Assembly (NCBI GenBank): GCA_004352715.1 | Contig: SCFE01000003.1 | Span: 5,531,451 to 5,595,450, forward strand | Source of the DNA: Hofstenia miamia | Taxonomy: Eukaryota; Xenacoelomorpha; Acoela | Direction: 5' to 3' | DNA length: 64,000 nucleotides | In this document: in pieces, positions 50,601 through 61,309 of the stretch | How the letters are laid out: the number at the start of each line of letters is the position of its first letter | How positions within the stretch are numbered: the stretch's first letter is position 1 | The notes under the pieces: generated by a model | Database searches by the model: none | What the model was told of the DNA's origin: nothing | The model's input: only the letters and a program-made list of their open reading frames with translations | Translations under genes and position numbers: made by a program

Positions 50601-51359
50601 ATGTGGGAACCACCCCAAATTTGAATATTCACTAGGTCTTGCTAAATCATTTAGCGAAATCTAATTGCAATATGTTAAACTCCGTTTTATAATCGTCGAC
50701 ATGCAAATGAATTATGAAGGTATGGAAAAAACTTGTAGATACCTGAAATATTGAGAAGACTTATTTCACCGAAATAGCTGCCTTCAGAGAGTGTAGCATA
50801 GACAGTTTCACCATCTTCAGCAACAACACGGAGCTTCCCCTGTTTGACTATGTACATTTCCTTCCCAATGTCACCTTTACGGCAAATATAATCCCCTGGA
50901 CTGTATACTTCAGGCTGCAACTTCAAAACAATTTCTAAAAAATTGCAATACATTATTATAAATGGACTACTTAAAAAAAATAAAAAAAAAATATATATAT
51001 AATTTTCACTTAAGATTTTAATGATTATAAGTTGCATTTAAGGTAATATACATGTAATTAGTGATGTTCTTTTCTTTTTTAGTCAGCATAGCTAAATATA
51101 TCTAAGAATTTATATATTGATTTTCTGGAAGTATTCAATTGATGAATTTGGTAAAATTGTTTTACAAAATGATAAACATTGTACTGCATTTATAATATAT
51201 ATGCATGTATATAAATATATATTTTAATGCATAAATGCAGGCGTAGTAATATGGTTTGTTCTCAATTAAAGAACACATTTTAAAACAGATTAAAGCATTA
51301 TTTCCAAGCTTCCCTGGATGATTATGCCTATTCACGTTGTATACTGTAGTAAAAAATCA

Positions 51360-51398
<39 letters not shown>

Positions 51399-54300
51399 AT
51401 ATATATGTTTATATATACATAGTGATTTGTTTACTACAGTGTACAACGTGAATAGGCATAATCATCCAGGGAAGCTTGGAAATAATGCTTTAATCTGTTT
51501 TAAAATGTGTTCTTTCATTGAGAACAAACCATATTACTACGCCTGCATTTATACATTAAAATAAACATCCGGTTAGCCGCGGGTTTAAAAAATTGGGTAT
51601 CAACAATTTCTTAAATTTGTTCGAAGTGTATACCTATCAGTAGGCCAGGTTCGCAGTCCGCAAATAATGAAACACGTTTCAAAGTTTGCAGATGAACGTA
51701 TATTGCGATTTCTGCGCGTAAGCGATCTGGCAGAACTGATAATACTGCAGCTTCATTCATGTTGCGATTATTTGACCAAATGTAGTCAAACCATTTGATA
51801 ATTCGCTTTTCGAGCTCATTGTCCACTTTTCTAAATTGCAGTTCAATTATTGACTTAGTGAAACCTATTTTTAAGTAGATTTTCAGAGCATGAAAAGAAT
51901 AACGGTGTATTTTTCTGTCCTGTAAAAAATTGCTTATTTCAATATCAATAAACATTCACTTTTATGTTATGCAAATTGACGTAAATCTGGTACAGAAGAG
52001 GCTATGTTTAATAAAACAATATCTTCATTGCAAGGTACCAGAAAATGTGTATTATGTACTTTAAATGAATACTGCGTTAAACACCTATTTTTAAATGTAA
52101 TCACTGTGATTTTTCACTTGTGGTGTGTATCATATTAACATCATAGCATATCGGTGACATAGAAAATTTAAATTTTAATCATAATTCTAATTTCAATTTG
52201 TGATTTTTTGGGCACCACCCTCCCTGGAATTTCAATTAGAAATCACTCAATCGGAATAATTACCAATAAAATTAAATTCACTGTTAAATAAGCAATTACT
52301 TAGGTCAAAATGACAATGTATGATTGTGATATCATCACAGAAAAAAATATACATGCTCAACCTTCAACCTTGAGTTTTCATTACGAAATCCAGTTTTGTT
52401 TTCAGTAAAATTATCAAAGACCATTAATATATAGGATTCAAAATTCAGGAAGCTGTGTAAAATTGATGGACTGGCTGCATGCATTGTGAATTTGCTTTGA
52501 ATTTGAAACCTAAAAATGTCTTGAAAACACCTCCCTGTGCATGTATTGAACTTAAAATTTTCATGAAAAGTGCCTTAAAATTTCCAGTTTAAAATGTAGA
52601 GTAGAAAGGTTTAAATATGTATACAGAGTGTCCATAAAGTCTGGACCCGATAAAATTTCAAAATTTCACCACTATTTAAATAAGTGAACTTCTTATTCCG
52701 GACAAAGTACTTTAAATTTTTCAATTAAGCCTCCATAGTCACTGAGAACTATAATTTTAAATCTTTCTTGAAGCACGGGATGCAAAAAATATGAATAATT
52801 TTAAAGCCTACGTTGAAAAATAGTTAATTTTCTTGTGTCCAGACTTAACGGACACCCTGTACTATGAGTAGTTATTTAAACTGGAAATATAAGTATGCAT
52901 ATTGATGGCATTACAAACATTCATCTTTGCTGCATTTTGTATTTGTATAAACTGAATAATAGTGAATAGAGCATACAAGTATTTTTTCTCTTGTTTATTA
53001 ATGTTGTTTGACATTATAAAATTTCATATCAAAATACAAGAATCATCTTGTGGATCATTTGTATAATCAAAATTTTACACAACAGATTTGCTAAGATCAT
53101 ATTTTCACTCAAGTTATGTTAGAAAATAAAAACTTCGTGTTCAATTGAAATATTCCTGTACAAAAAATGAGAAATTTCAAATATTTCTTGGATTATACTT
53201 AACTTAATCTACAAATAAAATTATAAATGATAGGAATATCAATTAACAATGACCTTATATATATGTAATTGAAATCCCTATAATCTTTTTCTTTCGCAAG
53301 TTGGTATATAAGAAACTTTTGTAGAAACCTCGAAATGGATTTTTTTAAGGAACCCTGAAGTTTAATCCAAGTTGGATTAGTTAATCTACAATATACTAAA
53401 TATGATCAAGCTGTTTTTGGCTTTCTGTATTCCTGCTCCAACTTGTCATTTTCTTTCACTAGTACAAACATAAAACACAGTAATAAAAGTTTAATAGTAA
53501 AAATCAAACTATTCTCCTAATCTCTCCATAATTCATTCATGACTTTTGAGAACGAACCACAGTTTTCTTCTAGTTAGCATCTGATGTCTAGAATCTCTTC
53601 AAGTATCTTTGCAAAAATATCGCATTGCAGTGCGCCATAATAATGTAATTTGAAGGATTCTATTTCCTATAAATACTTCTTCATTCAAAAGAATCTTGAC
53701 ATATGCCTAGTAGCTGTATTATCAACTAGGTTCCTTGGTGTTAATACTATAATGCAGAATCTTCCTTCATATAATTTTGACATTTGGACTTCAAAGTTTG
53801 AAACCAACTTCAATAATTGTAATTTAAGTGTTGCTTGACTTCATTTCCTTGATGCATTAGTCGACTAGATTACTTTTTGAAGATGTTTTCTTCTCAGAGT
53901 TACTGAAGTATTGTGCTACTCCTCTTGATAGTACTCAACTTAAGACACTTTAAAATCATAAAATTCTTGTAAATGTATATTATGGGGAAATGTCTTCTGC
54001 ATTAAGATTTTAAAATGGTGTAATCTTTGAATTTCACTGAAAGGAAAACAGGGTTATTGATAAGAGAAGATTTCCGCCAAATTATTGATACATTTCTCAT
54101 AAGCTCCTTACTGTATTAACTAATTGAGGATTTACAAGAGGAATGCAAAATTTTCTACAACACAACAAAACAAAAACTAAATTTATCATACGATTAGGTT
54201 TACAGACCCATAGTAGGTTATTGTTTTAATTATATATATGCCTAAATGCCATTACAACAACCCACCTCTATCTATAGTAAACATAATTTTCTATATATTA

Positions 54301-54565
54301 CTTGTATTGCGGTACAGTGCCTTAAAACTTTTCAAGGATTAACAACAGGAATGCATAATTTTCTACAACATACAAAAGAGAAGCAACACTTAATTTGTCA
54401 TATGACTCAATTTTCAGACCCATTTTAGGTCTATATATTTTACACCCACATCAAACCCATACCCACAACAACGCTCCCATTTCAAATCTCTATTGCAAAA
54501 AGGTTCAGCTTTAAAATAATAAAATTAAAAACATGCATGTGATGTTAAACTTTTGCAAATGACTC

Positions 54566-54597
<32 letters not shown>

Positions 54598-54872
54598 NNN
54601 NNNNNNNNNNNNNNNNNNNNNNNNNNNNNNNNNNNNNNNNNNNNNNNNNNNNNNNNNNNNNNNNNNNNNNNNNNNNNNNNNNNNNNNNNNNNNAATTTCT
54701 AAAGCATTTAGCTTGAATTGCGCTTTTTCCCTAAAAAAACCTATTTTTTGGCCATTGCTCTACAGGATTCACTCGAACCTAAATATATTTATCGCGTGGG
54801 TAGGTAAAATTTCAAAGATTTATGTTTGGAAACACAGTAATGATGAGATTTTTAAGAAATATTTGGCCGGAG

Positions 54873-54910
<38 letters not shown>

Positions 54911-57900
54911 TCATGCATTCTAAACAGAAAATCAATTCTTCTACTAATTACAAATCCTTTTAATGAGCATTTACTACGGTTCCTTTATAGACACTTTTCA
55001 TTCAAGAAAATGGATGTCATTACTTTAAACGTGATTGAAGCATGTAAATATCATATTTTTGTTAGCCCAAAACTGGATTGGATGTCGAATATATTTCAAT
55101 ACAAATACAAAAACGCCGAATTTTTTGAAATGAAGGATCAAAACGCGTGTGAATCTTAATGTGAACTATTTTACTGTTTGTGAATTTAAGTAATCTATAT
55201 CAGATTTTTGAGAAATCAAACCTGAAATGCATGTACTGTTTCACAGCGTCCATCTTTGATTGATAAGCGCCTTGCGTTGCATTCATGTTGCTAATCATAC
55301 TGCCAACATTACCAACGATGGTGGCAAAGATTACCACGCCAATGAGGAAGTCAACGATCATGAAGATAAACTCAATATCAGTTATAGGGGAAGGAGTTTC
55401 TCCAATCGTAGTCAGGGTAAGAGTCGACCAATACATGGAGTATACATACTGAAAACCAAGTTCGCACTTGTGTTCCATCATATAGGTGTAGAACTTAAAT
55501 TCAGGATTCTTATTGTAGTAAAAAGTGTATGTTGTTTGATCAGGATTACACAGCAACAACATTGTGAACTAAATGAATGGAAGATGAACGCAGTAAATAA
55601 GCAGTTAAAATTTATTTAGGAAAGTTTGTTGGAATATTGAAGAGCCCTAAGATCTACATCTTTAGAATTTAAACCTAACTGTGAATGACACCAGGGTTTT
55701 ACTCCTAAATAATTAACAAGGGGACTCTAAATTACGCACGGTATCGAATTAAGCAAGGTGGGCTGCGCCCCTTGAACACCCTTCGAGTACGACCTTGAAT
55801 GACACTATTAATTCTGAGTGAAACTTAAACTTTAACGTCTTAGAATAGTTACCTCTACAAGAATTGAAACTTTCCCACCGACTTCTAATCATGTGCATGT
55901 AAAGGATTTGATATCATCCAGTTTTTAATGGAAGGTCTGTGATGATATGACGAATATGATGCTTAATTTCCATATAGATTATGTTTTTTGGCAAATAATA
56001 TTACATGTGCTAAATGCACGCTTAGCACATAATAAGAGTGAATCCCATTTAATTCAACTCAAAAATAATAGTTTAGTTACGTTGTGACGATTTTTAAAGA
56101 TTATTTGCTCTTTTGTAATAATTGTACTACGTGATGGATTATATACACGAGCTTTGAATCATTTTGTGATGTTTTTCTTAAGAATTACTTACTTAGGTCT
56201 ATTCATATAAACGAATTGAGGCATAATTTACCCATACGTATATTTGTTACTGCAGAAAATTGATACAACGCATAAAATTCACAGTGGGCGTTATTAGGGT
56301 AAGTTTCGCATTAGCTGATGTTGGAAAAAATGTCACAAATGTACTTAAAATTTAAATCTATAAGAAATTTCCATTTAAGTCAGAACGGGGGAAGTTAATT
56401 TTTAGTTTTTGACCATTAAGAAGCGAATAGCATCCAGGAATATAAATGAAACATTTTTCCTAATCTTTGATCATGACTTTGCGAGTCAGCATTCCGTCCA
56501 CAGGGTTCATTCATGATAGATTTTTGATTGTGAATCTATACATCTATAAATATCTATCAATTCCATCCGACAATTAAGCGTTATTCGTAACATCTATTCT
56601 AACCTTTCTCAAAGCACATTAATTGTGCGTTGTTAACACGACATTGACAAAGTTTCGATTTTCAGTTTGGCAATTGGGAGAATAAAAAACAGCATCATTA
56701 ACAAAGTTTTGAGAATATTTTGTTAAGAAGCGTTTATAGCAAATAACAATGCAATGCCATTAACCTTAGCAGCCTGGCGTCCTTCAAAAGGATAACCCGT
56801 TTGTTGAAATTTACTAAGAATAATCTCCAAGCCTGTTAGGAAATTCAGTGTAAATGGCGAGGCATGGTCATGCACATTGGGGAACATGCTGGAATTCAAT
56901 GTTGAAAATGTGGGCTTATCAGGTATACGTTTACAGGTCTCCGTTAAGCTAACCACTTTATATATATATATATAAATACAACCACTTATGTATAGACTAT
57001 ATGTACTTGTATCTTTCAGTTCACAATAAAACATTTTACATAACGTTGTCTTATACTAGTTACTCTACTAACAGAAAATTTTTATTAAAGCGCATTGCCG
57101 TGGCTGAAATACTGAGAATAGTGGATATTTCTAAGATAATATCAAACTTGTCAACTATACGTGCAGAGCGCAGCTTGAACACTGCATTGGATATATAACA
57201 TGCCCAAAACGAAGCTTTATTAAGACAAGCAAGTTTATAATTCTGCTTTTTAATTAGTTAATGCAGATTTTTTGTTTTTTCATTCAACATACCTTTTTTA
57301 TAATCTTATCTTAAAATGTTTACTGAATAATAGGAGAAGCTATGCAAAAAAAAGGCTGAGAGAGCAACATTTTTAAAAGAAAATTACGAGCTAAAACGAG
57401 CCTCATTGAATGGTTCTATGTGGCGAGACGAGCCAAGCTTAAAAATTTCGGCTCTTTGACAAGTCTGAATAATATATATTTCAAAAATCCCATTTAGCAT
57501 ACGTAAAATCCTTTCATTCAATTGCCTACATTACGCCATGCAAAAATTTATTTCATGTTAAAGTTCATTTACATTTCAATTTAAAAACAAATAATTCAGG
57601 ATTTTACTGAAGCAGACAAGTTGATTCCATGAAATACTTCAAATCGCTTTTAAGAAATGCATGACGCTCCATTTGAAGATGTAAACGTTCAACCTGATAT
57701 ATAGACAGAAACAAATATTTGCGCACTTATTGTGACATGATTTTGAATTTCTACAGCAGAGGTGTACTTCTAAGTAATTAACAAAGGGGACCCTTGCCTT
57801 GAGTTTTGTATTTTTATGATATATTTTGACCATAACTTACATTCTCAACAAATAAAATGCAAAACTCGAATACTAATATACATTTAACAAGAGGGGGCTG

Positions 57901-60900
57901 AGCTCCCCTGAACTAGAAGGCCCATGTTCTACAGGTATTTGCTTAGATGTTGAGTTTAGCTTCTCCGAAGCGAAAATAAATATGTTTTATTTAAGGAGTA
58001 AAAAACATTAATAAAACAGATAACAGTACATAAAGGCAAGTACAAGGTAACATGCATTCAAGAATACTTTAATATCTTAAAATTCCATTGATAATTGTAG
58101 AAGGTAAAGTAAATACAAACATTAATCTTGTTCCGGAATCATTACACACAAACTACAAAGTTAGATTAGGTGAAATTTCATCTAGGAATAAACATTGTTT
58201 TATCAAAAGGAAAAATATAATACAGAAAAATTTTCATTGTAATAATGTGTATAGTAATGGATTATTTTCCGTAGAAATTATTTATATAATCATGGCCTCA
58301 TCATGGCCTACTAAAGAGTAGGCTATGATCTCATTAATATTGAACAAGAAGTAGCAAAACTATTGATGTTGAACATCTTCTAAATATCCTAGATGTCCTT
58401 TTAATTTCTCATTGGCTTTCATAGAGCTCTTGCAAGGTGAACACTTGGATTGCCTTAGTAGATAGGTCTACCACTGTCTTACTTGGTCTGGTAAGCCTGC
58501 TTTCGAAATATTTTGCGCATTAACTAAGAATGAATCAAGCATTTCATTGTTTGGATGTAATTTGATTCTTATAAGTGTTAATGTTCCTTGAGACAAAAAT
58601 TAAGTTGGTGGTTCTCTACTTAAAATTTGGTTTTTTGTAAAAAATGTCAAAAATAAAAATTTGAAATCTTCACAATATTTTTAACCAAGAATCTTATTAA
58701 TATAAAAGGTAATTAAAATATCTTTATCTAATTTAGTCGGATTAATTTTCGTAGCGGAAGTGATCACTAGAGAGTGACAATATGAGGTAAGCATGGACCC
58801 GAACCCGACCCGACCTGACCCGAAACATTGATTTTATTTAACATTTTGGATTTCGTTTTAATCAAATGATCACTAACATCAATCATTTTCTCATAGAGGA
58901 AACAATAATTCATTGGTATTGCTTAACGTATTGAATCTTTCTCAAATCAAGCGGTGATTAACATCAGTATTGTTAGAGATTAAATCTAATCTTTGTACCC
59001 GAACCGGACCCGACCCGACAATTTGATACCCGAACCCGAAACGATCTGAAATCCGAAATCGGATGGGGTTTATCGGGTACCCGATTTCACCCTCTAGTGA
59101 TCTCCTGATTCCTGGTAAAATAGCTTCAGCACCCTCAGGCACTGTTAGCCATTTGCGCTACAGATAGATACTGGATTACATGGATTGTATAATGTTATTC
59201 ATAAAAAGTAAACATATTCCCTGTTTTTGGATTTCCTTAAAACCCTGGAGGTAAATGAAATGCAATTTTTGTTGATTCACGAATTGACTCATTAGGAAAC
59301 AGTTGGGAACATTGAGGAAATTTGTAATTCCGGATCATTATATGGAAAGTCCAAAGGTTCTTCTTTTGACATATCACTAAAGTCACTATACTGGTCTAAG
59401 TAGGAAGTGAAGTCATTTTTAAGCAATTAGCCTGCACTATGCTACCTCCGGTAATAAAGTATAAGAAAAATTATAGTTTAGAGTTTTGTTTTTAGGTATC
59501 AAATGTTTGATAAATTCCTTCAAATCCATTACCTCATCATAGAAGTCGTCTGTCGAAAGAAAGTTCAGGAGTTCACTTGGTGGTAAAATGCAAGTGGTAT
59601 TTGGTCCAAACAGCTCATTGTCTTTTGGGCAATTGGGAAGAAAAGTAAATTGTAAGCGAGTGGCTTCTCCCACTGAAATACTATCGTTGTAAATAAACAT
59701 TTCATTGGATGAGAGAATGGAATGAATGTCTTCAATGATGTCAATTCCTCCATAAACCCATGGACTTGATCCTAAAATACTGGAAGTAAAAAATAGTCCC
59801 TAAAACATCTTGACTTTAAACCTAAGCACCAAAGTGAAACCATATGGCTCCACTAGATTTTTTCCCATTTTAAACATCTTTTTAATAATATTCATTTTGA
59901 TAATCTTGGATACTGTGTAAATGTGTTCTCCTGGTATTTTTGTGAACATCAGTGATAGAAATATTCCGGTGTTTGAACTGCAAGAAAACGTTCACATTCT
60001 GAACTTTCAGACGATAAGGCGGCCTAAATCTCATGGAAGTAGCAAATCCTCTGAACTATGTTGTTTTTTGTAGATAGTGCAGCGAAGTCCATTGAGAAGT
60101 GCGAAAAAATTTTTTCAAGCAAAAAATTAATTTTGTTTTTTAACAATTTTATAAAACCAATATAAAACAGTATTTCTTCAGTTTTCAGGCGAATGTGAAA
60201 GTCTTTGCGATGCCTGAAACCTTCCATGCTTGAAAATAATCTTTCCAAATCTGCAGATACGATAGGCATTTTTTTAATTGGGAGTGCATCTAAAGTGTCA
60301 CCTGAATTTTCAGGATCTCTGCCATCCTAAATGGCAATTAAGTCCTCTATCTTTTCCTGATCTGGACACTATTCAAAAACATTTTCTAGTTTTTCTTTGA
60401 ATGATTGTATACTGAGGGACTCATTAATTTTTGCAAAATCGCAAGACTCTGTTGGATGTTGAGCCGCTCTATTCAATTGACTCACTGGAAGAATTTTAAA
60501 ATTTTTTCTACATAAAAACAAGTTGCCTTCTGCGCTGTTCATTCAGTACTATTGATATCAAACTGAAAATATAGCAGTGTCAGGTTCTTTCTCGATAATA
60601 AAAACAAACAAACTTTCCGGCATGGAATGATTAGTTGGCAACCGCGTACCTTCGTGGTAGAATCTGCCCTCGTGATGAGTTTGTAAAAATTTTCTTCTTT
60701 TTTATAAGAAAACTATCTAGAAAATTGTGTCTTAAACGAAAAAATCACCCTAGATATAATCAACGGCAAAATAGGTCAAAAGTACGTTAAAATAACAAAA
60801 ATTAAGCCAAAAACTCAGAAATAATGTACTCCGCTAAAAGATTTGTAATGTTAAAATGAAAGTCCGTGCCAACCCAAAAAGCGCTATGGGTCATGTCTAG

Positions 60901-61309
60901 TTTATTTATACATGCAAATTATTTAACTTGCAAATAAACCTACCTAAAACTGAAATATTTGAGATTAAGAAATAGATGCACGCGTTCCAATGGATGATGA
61001 TCACAATGTAAATGACGAGGTTAATTATGCGAAATAAATTCGGCGCGTTCGCACGAGTTTCCATGCGAGCAAAGAATGAGTAGAGACGATAAAACCGAAA
61101 CAAACGATTCAACCGCCAAACTGGGAAATCGTAGCCAGGCACAGAATATGGTTTTGCACTTGAGTCACTGTTGAGTTGAATCTCAGGTACAATGTAGAAC
61201 ACGTCCAAAGGTAGAATCGAAATTACATCCAGTTTGAATCGATTGCTTTTGATATAGTTGTGAAGAAGCAGATGAACATCTGATACCTGAAGGCCTTGGA
61301 TTAGGTAGG
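47321..61309 (-). CDS. Cyclic nucleotide-gated channel, CNGA-type subunit (5' part missing)
   Basis: Seen: eight minus-strand exons, 60944-61309, 59446-59771, 57638-57693, 56765-56948, 55222-55568, 51634-51830, 50743-50934 and 47321-47673, all with AG/GT borders and matching phases, giving 672 residues to TAA. Domains in order: S2-S3 linker, S3, S4 ([15 protein letters not shown]), S5 ([15 protein letters not shown]), a turret of about 229 residues, pore with filter TIGETPSP, S6 ending [13 protein letters not shown]-linker, cyclic nucleotide-binding domain, and C-terminal coiled coil. Known: CNG channels are tetrameric plasma-membrane cation channels opened by cGMP or cAMP. The GET filter and the [20 protein letters not shown] coiled coil point to the A-type (CNGA1-3-like) group. 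Inference: functional; no stop or frameshift seen. S1-S2 were not found in 61310-64000 and probably lie beyond the edge. Odd: the very large turret, with the 56-bp exon as its weakest link. Confidence 0.9.
47674..50742. other. CNGA intron before the last exon
   Basis: 3.1 kb holding the R4/Dong-like fragment. The rest is AT-rich. ORFs at 49974-50225 and 50476-50664 (plus) have no recognised family. Confidence 0.6.
48886..49680 (+). mobile_element. R4/Dong-like non-LTR RT fragment in CNGA intron
   Basis: Plus-strand blocks: [20 protein letters not shown] (about 48935-48995), [20 protein letters not shown] region (49090-49150), and ORF 49456-49671 with [10 protein letters not shown], then [20 protein letters not shown]. 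From memory these match the C-terminal region of a widespread RT group (GYKYLGL, AGIIxWxxDEL, LRTNWxKxxID). GC content is higher than in the surrounding intron. Stops interrupt it; antisense ORFs at 49220-49610 are shadows. Confidence 0.65.
50743..50934 (-). CDS. CNGA exon g: cyclic nucleotide-binding domain core
   Basis: Acceptor TTTTAG, donor GTATCT; 63 full codons. It has the beta-roll ([19 protein letters not shown]) and the phosphate-binding cassette start [13 protein letters not shown]. The FGEI glutamate that contacts the ribose is kept. Confidence 0.97.
51219..51563. repeat. Long foldback: about 143-bp arms around a (TA)n loop
   Basis: Bases 51219-51363 and 51421-51563 are reverse complements with roughly five mismatches (for example gcaggcgtagtaatatggtt and aaccatattactacgcctgc). 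The 57-bp spacer is (TA)n. It lies in the CNGA intron between exons f and g, so it would be transcribed as a hairpin. Confidence 0.93.
51634..51830 (-). CDS. CNGA exon f: C-linker and start of the CNBD
   Basis: Acceptor TTTAG, donor GTATAC; 65 full codons. [20 protein letters not shown], then [20 protein letters not shown] and [10 protein letters not shown] are standard CNGA C-linker blocks (vertebrate: RVIRWFDYLW, LKAEIAINVHL, FQDCEAGLLV). Confidence 0.96.
52624..52859. mobile_element. mariner-type MITE, 236 bp
   Basis: Left end CAGAGTGTCCATAAAGTCTG, right end (reverse complement) CAGGGTGTCCGTTAAGTCTG, both followed by GAC; TA on both sides (52622-52623 and 52860-52861). No ORF. It lies in the CNGA intron between exons e and f. 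Confidence 0.88.
52862..55221. other. Rest of the CNGA e-f intron
   Basis: AT-rich with a gap and (TA)n at 54876-54907. A related pair of segments near 54110-54220 and 54330-54425 (aggatttacaagaggaatgc / aggattaacaacaggaatgc, then attttctacaacac) suggests an old local duplication. ORF 54713-55159 has no family. Confidence 0.45.
54598..54693. other. Assembly gap (96 N) next to (TA)n
   Basis: TA repeat on the left side; lies in the CNGA intron between exons e and f. Confidence 0.97.
55222..55568 (-). CDS. CNGA exon e: end of turret, pore helix, filter, S6
   Basis: Acceptor CATTTAG, donor GTTTGA (weak but GT); 115 full codons. The first 40 residues ([20 protein letters not shown] and on to GFQ, two cysteines) finish the turret. 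Then [20 protein letters not shown], which is nearly identical to vertebrate CNGA and includes the pore glutamate, then S6 [20 protein letters not shown] and ISNMNAT, then the start of the C-linker (DAVKQYMHF). Confidence 0.96.
55692..55797. mobile_element. hAT-type MITE, 106 bp, perfect 8-bp target duplication
   Basis: Starts CAGGGTTTTACTCC, ends (reverse complement) CAAGGTCGTACTCG; flanked by aatgacac at 55684-55691 and 55798-55805. Related to the copies at 37.2 and 57.8 kb (ctaaataattaacaagggga). It lies in the intron next to the CNGA pore exon. Confidence 0.88.
56765..56948 (-). CDS. CNGA exon d: extracellular turret, part 3
   Basis: Acceptor GGTTAG, donor AAG/GTTAAT; one base plus 61 open codons, phase 2 to 0. 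It has the protein-like content expected of an exon: [20 protein letters not shown], then [20 protein letters not shown] and [11 protein letters not shown]. One cysteine, one NSS sequon. No family recognised. It could be a cassette with exon c. The alternative is an intronic ORF by chance; codon-level plausibility and phase fit argue against that but do not prove it. Confidence 0.62.
57638..57693 (-). CDS. CNGA exon c: extracellular turret, part 2 (micro-exon)
   Basis: 56 bp, acceptor ATATATCAG, donor GTATTT; encodes [18 protein letters not shown] plus two bases. It was chosen because it runs phase 0 to 2, exactly what is needed to join exons b and d, and the junction codon becomes Asn, making an NLT sequon. 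No family evidence. Exons c and d together (240 bp, phase 0 to 0) could be skipped as a cassette without breaking the frame. Confidence 0.5.
57757..57926. mobile_element. hAT-type MITE, 170 bp, perfect 8-bp target duplication
   Basis: Starts CAGAGGTGTACTTC; flanked by ttctacag at 57749-57756 and 57927-57934. The interior aagtaattaacaaaggggac and gagggggctgagctccc match its relatives. It lies 64 bp upstream (in gene sense) of CNGA exon c. Confidence 0.88.
58768..59096. mobile_element. hAT-type MITE with CCCGAACCCGACC subterminal repeats, 329 bp
   Basis: Ends TAGAGAGTGA and (reverse complement) TAGAGGGTGA; flanks gtgatcac (58760-58767) and gtgatctc (59097-59104) match at 7 of 8. Both ends carry clusters of acccgaacccgacccga words. 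It lies in the intron between CNGA exons b and c. Confidence 0.8.
59446..59771 (-). CDS. CNGA exon b: extracellular turret, part 1
   Basis: Acceptor ATTTTAG, donor GAG/GTAGCA; two bases plus 108 open codons, phase 1 to 0, exactly fitting exon a. It begins GSSPWVYGG, the counterpart of the GTDSWVYP that follows S5 in vertebrate CNGA, then continues into sequence absent from ordinary CNG channels. It has two cysteines (LPNCPKD and PNTTC) and sequons NDS, NTT, NKT and NFS. No similarity recognised for the inserted part. The phase fit and the SSPWVY start support it as a real exon. Confidence 0.82.
60024..60545 (-). pseudogene. hAT-type transposase C-terminal relic
   Basis: Minus-strand reading [20 protein letters not shown], then [14 protein letters not shown], resembles the hAT dimerisation domain (S-A/S-D-x-ERxFS, then R-x-R-L). 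Upstream, across stops, [20 protein letters not shown] continues the frame. It lies in the CNGA intron between exons a and b, same strand as the gene, and is not part of it. Confidence 0.45.
60944..61309 (-). CDS. CNGA exon a: S2-S3 linker, S3, S4, S5
   Basis: Acceptor TTTTAG, donor GTAGGT; 121 full codons. [15 protein letters not shown] matches the FLEQGLLVKD block of CNGA channels; S3 is [18 protein letters not shown]4 is [20 protein letters not shown]; then the conserved [14 protein letters not shown] and S5 [15 protein letters not shown]. The S3-S4 loop is about 27 residues ([20 protein letters not shown] and on), longer than the short loop of vertebrate CNGA. It ends with one base, which pairs with the next exon to form Gly. 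Confidence 0.95.
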
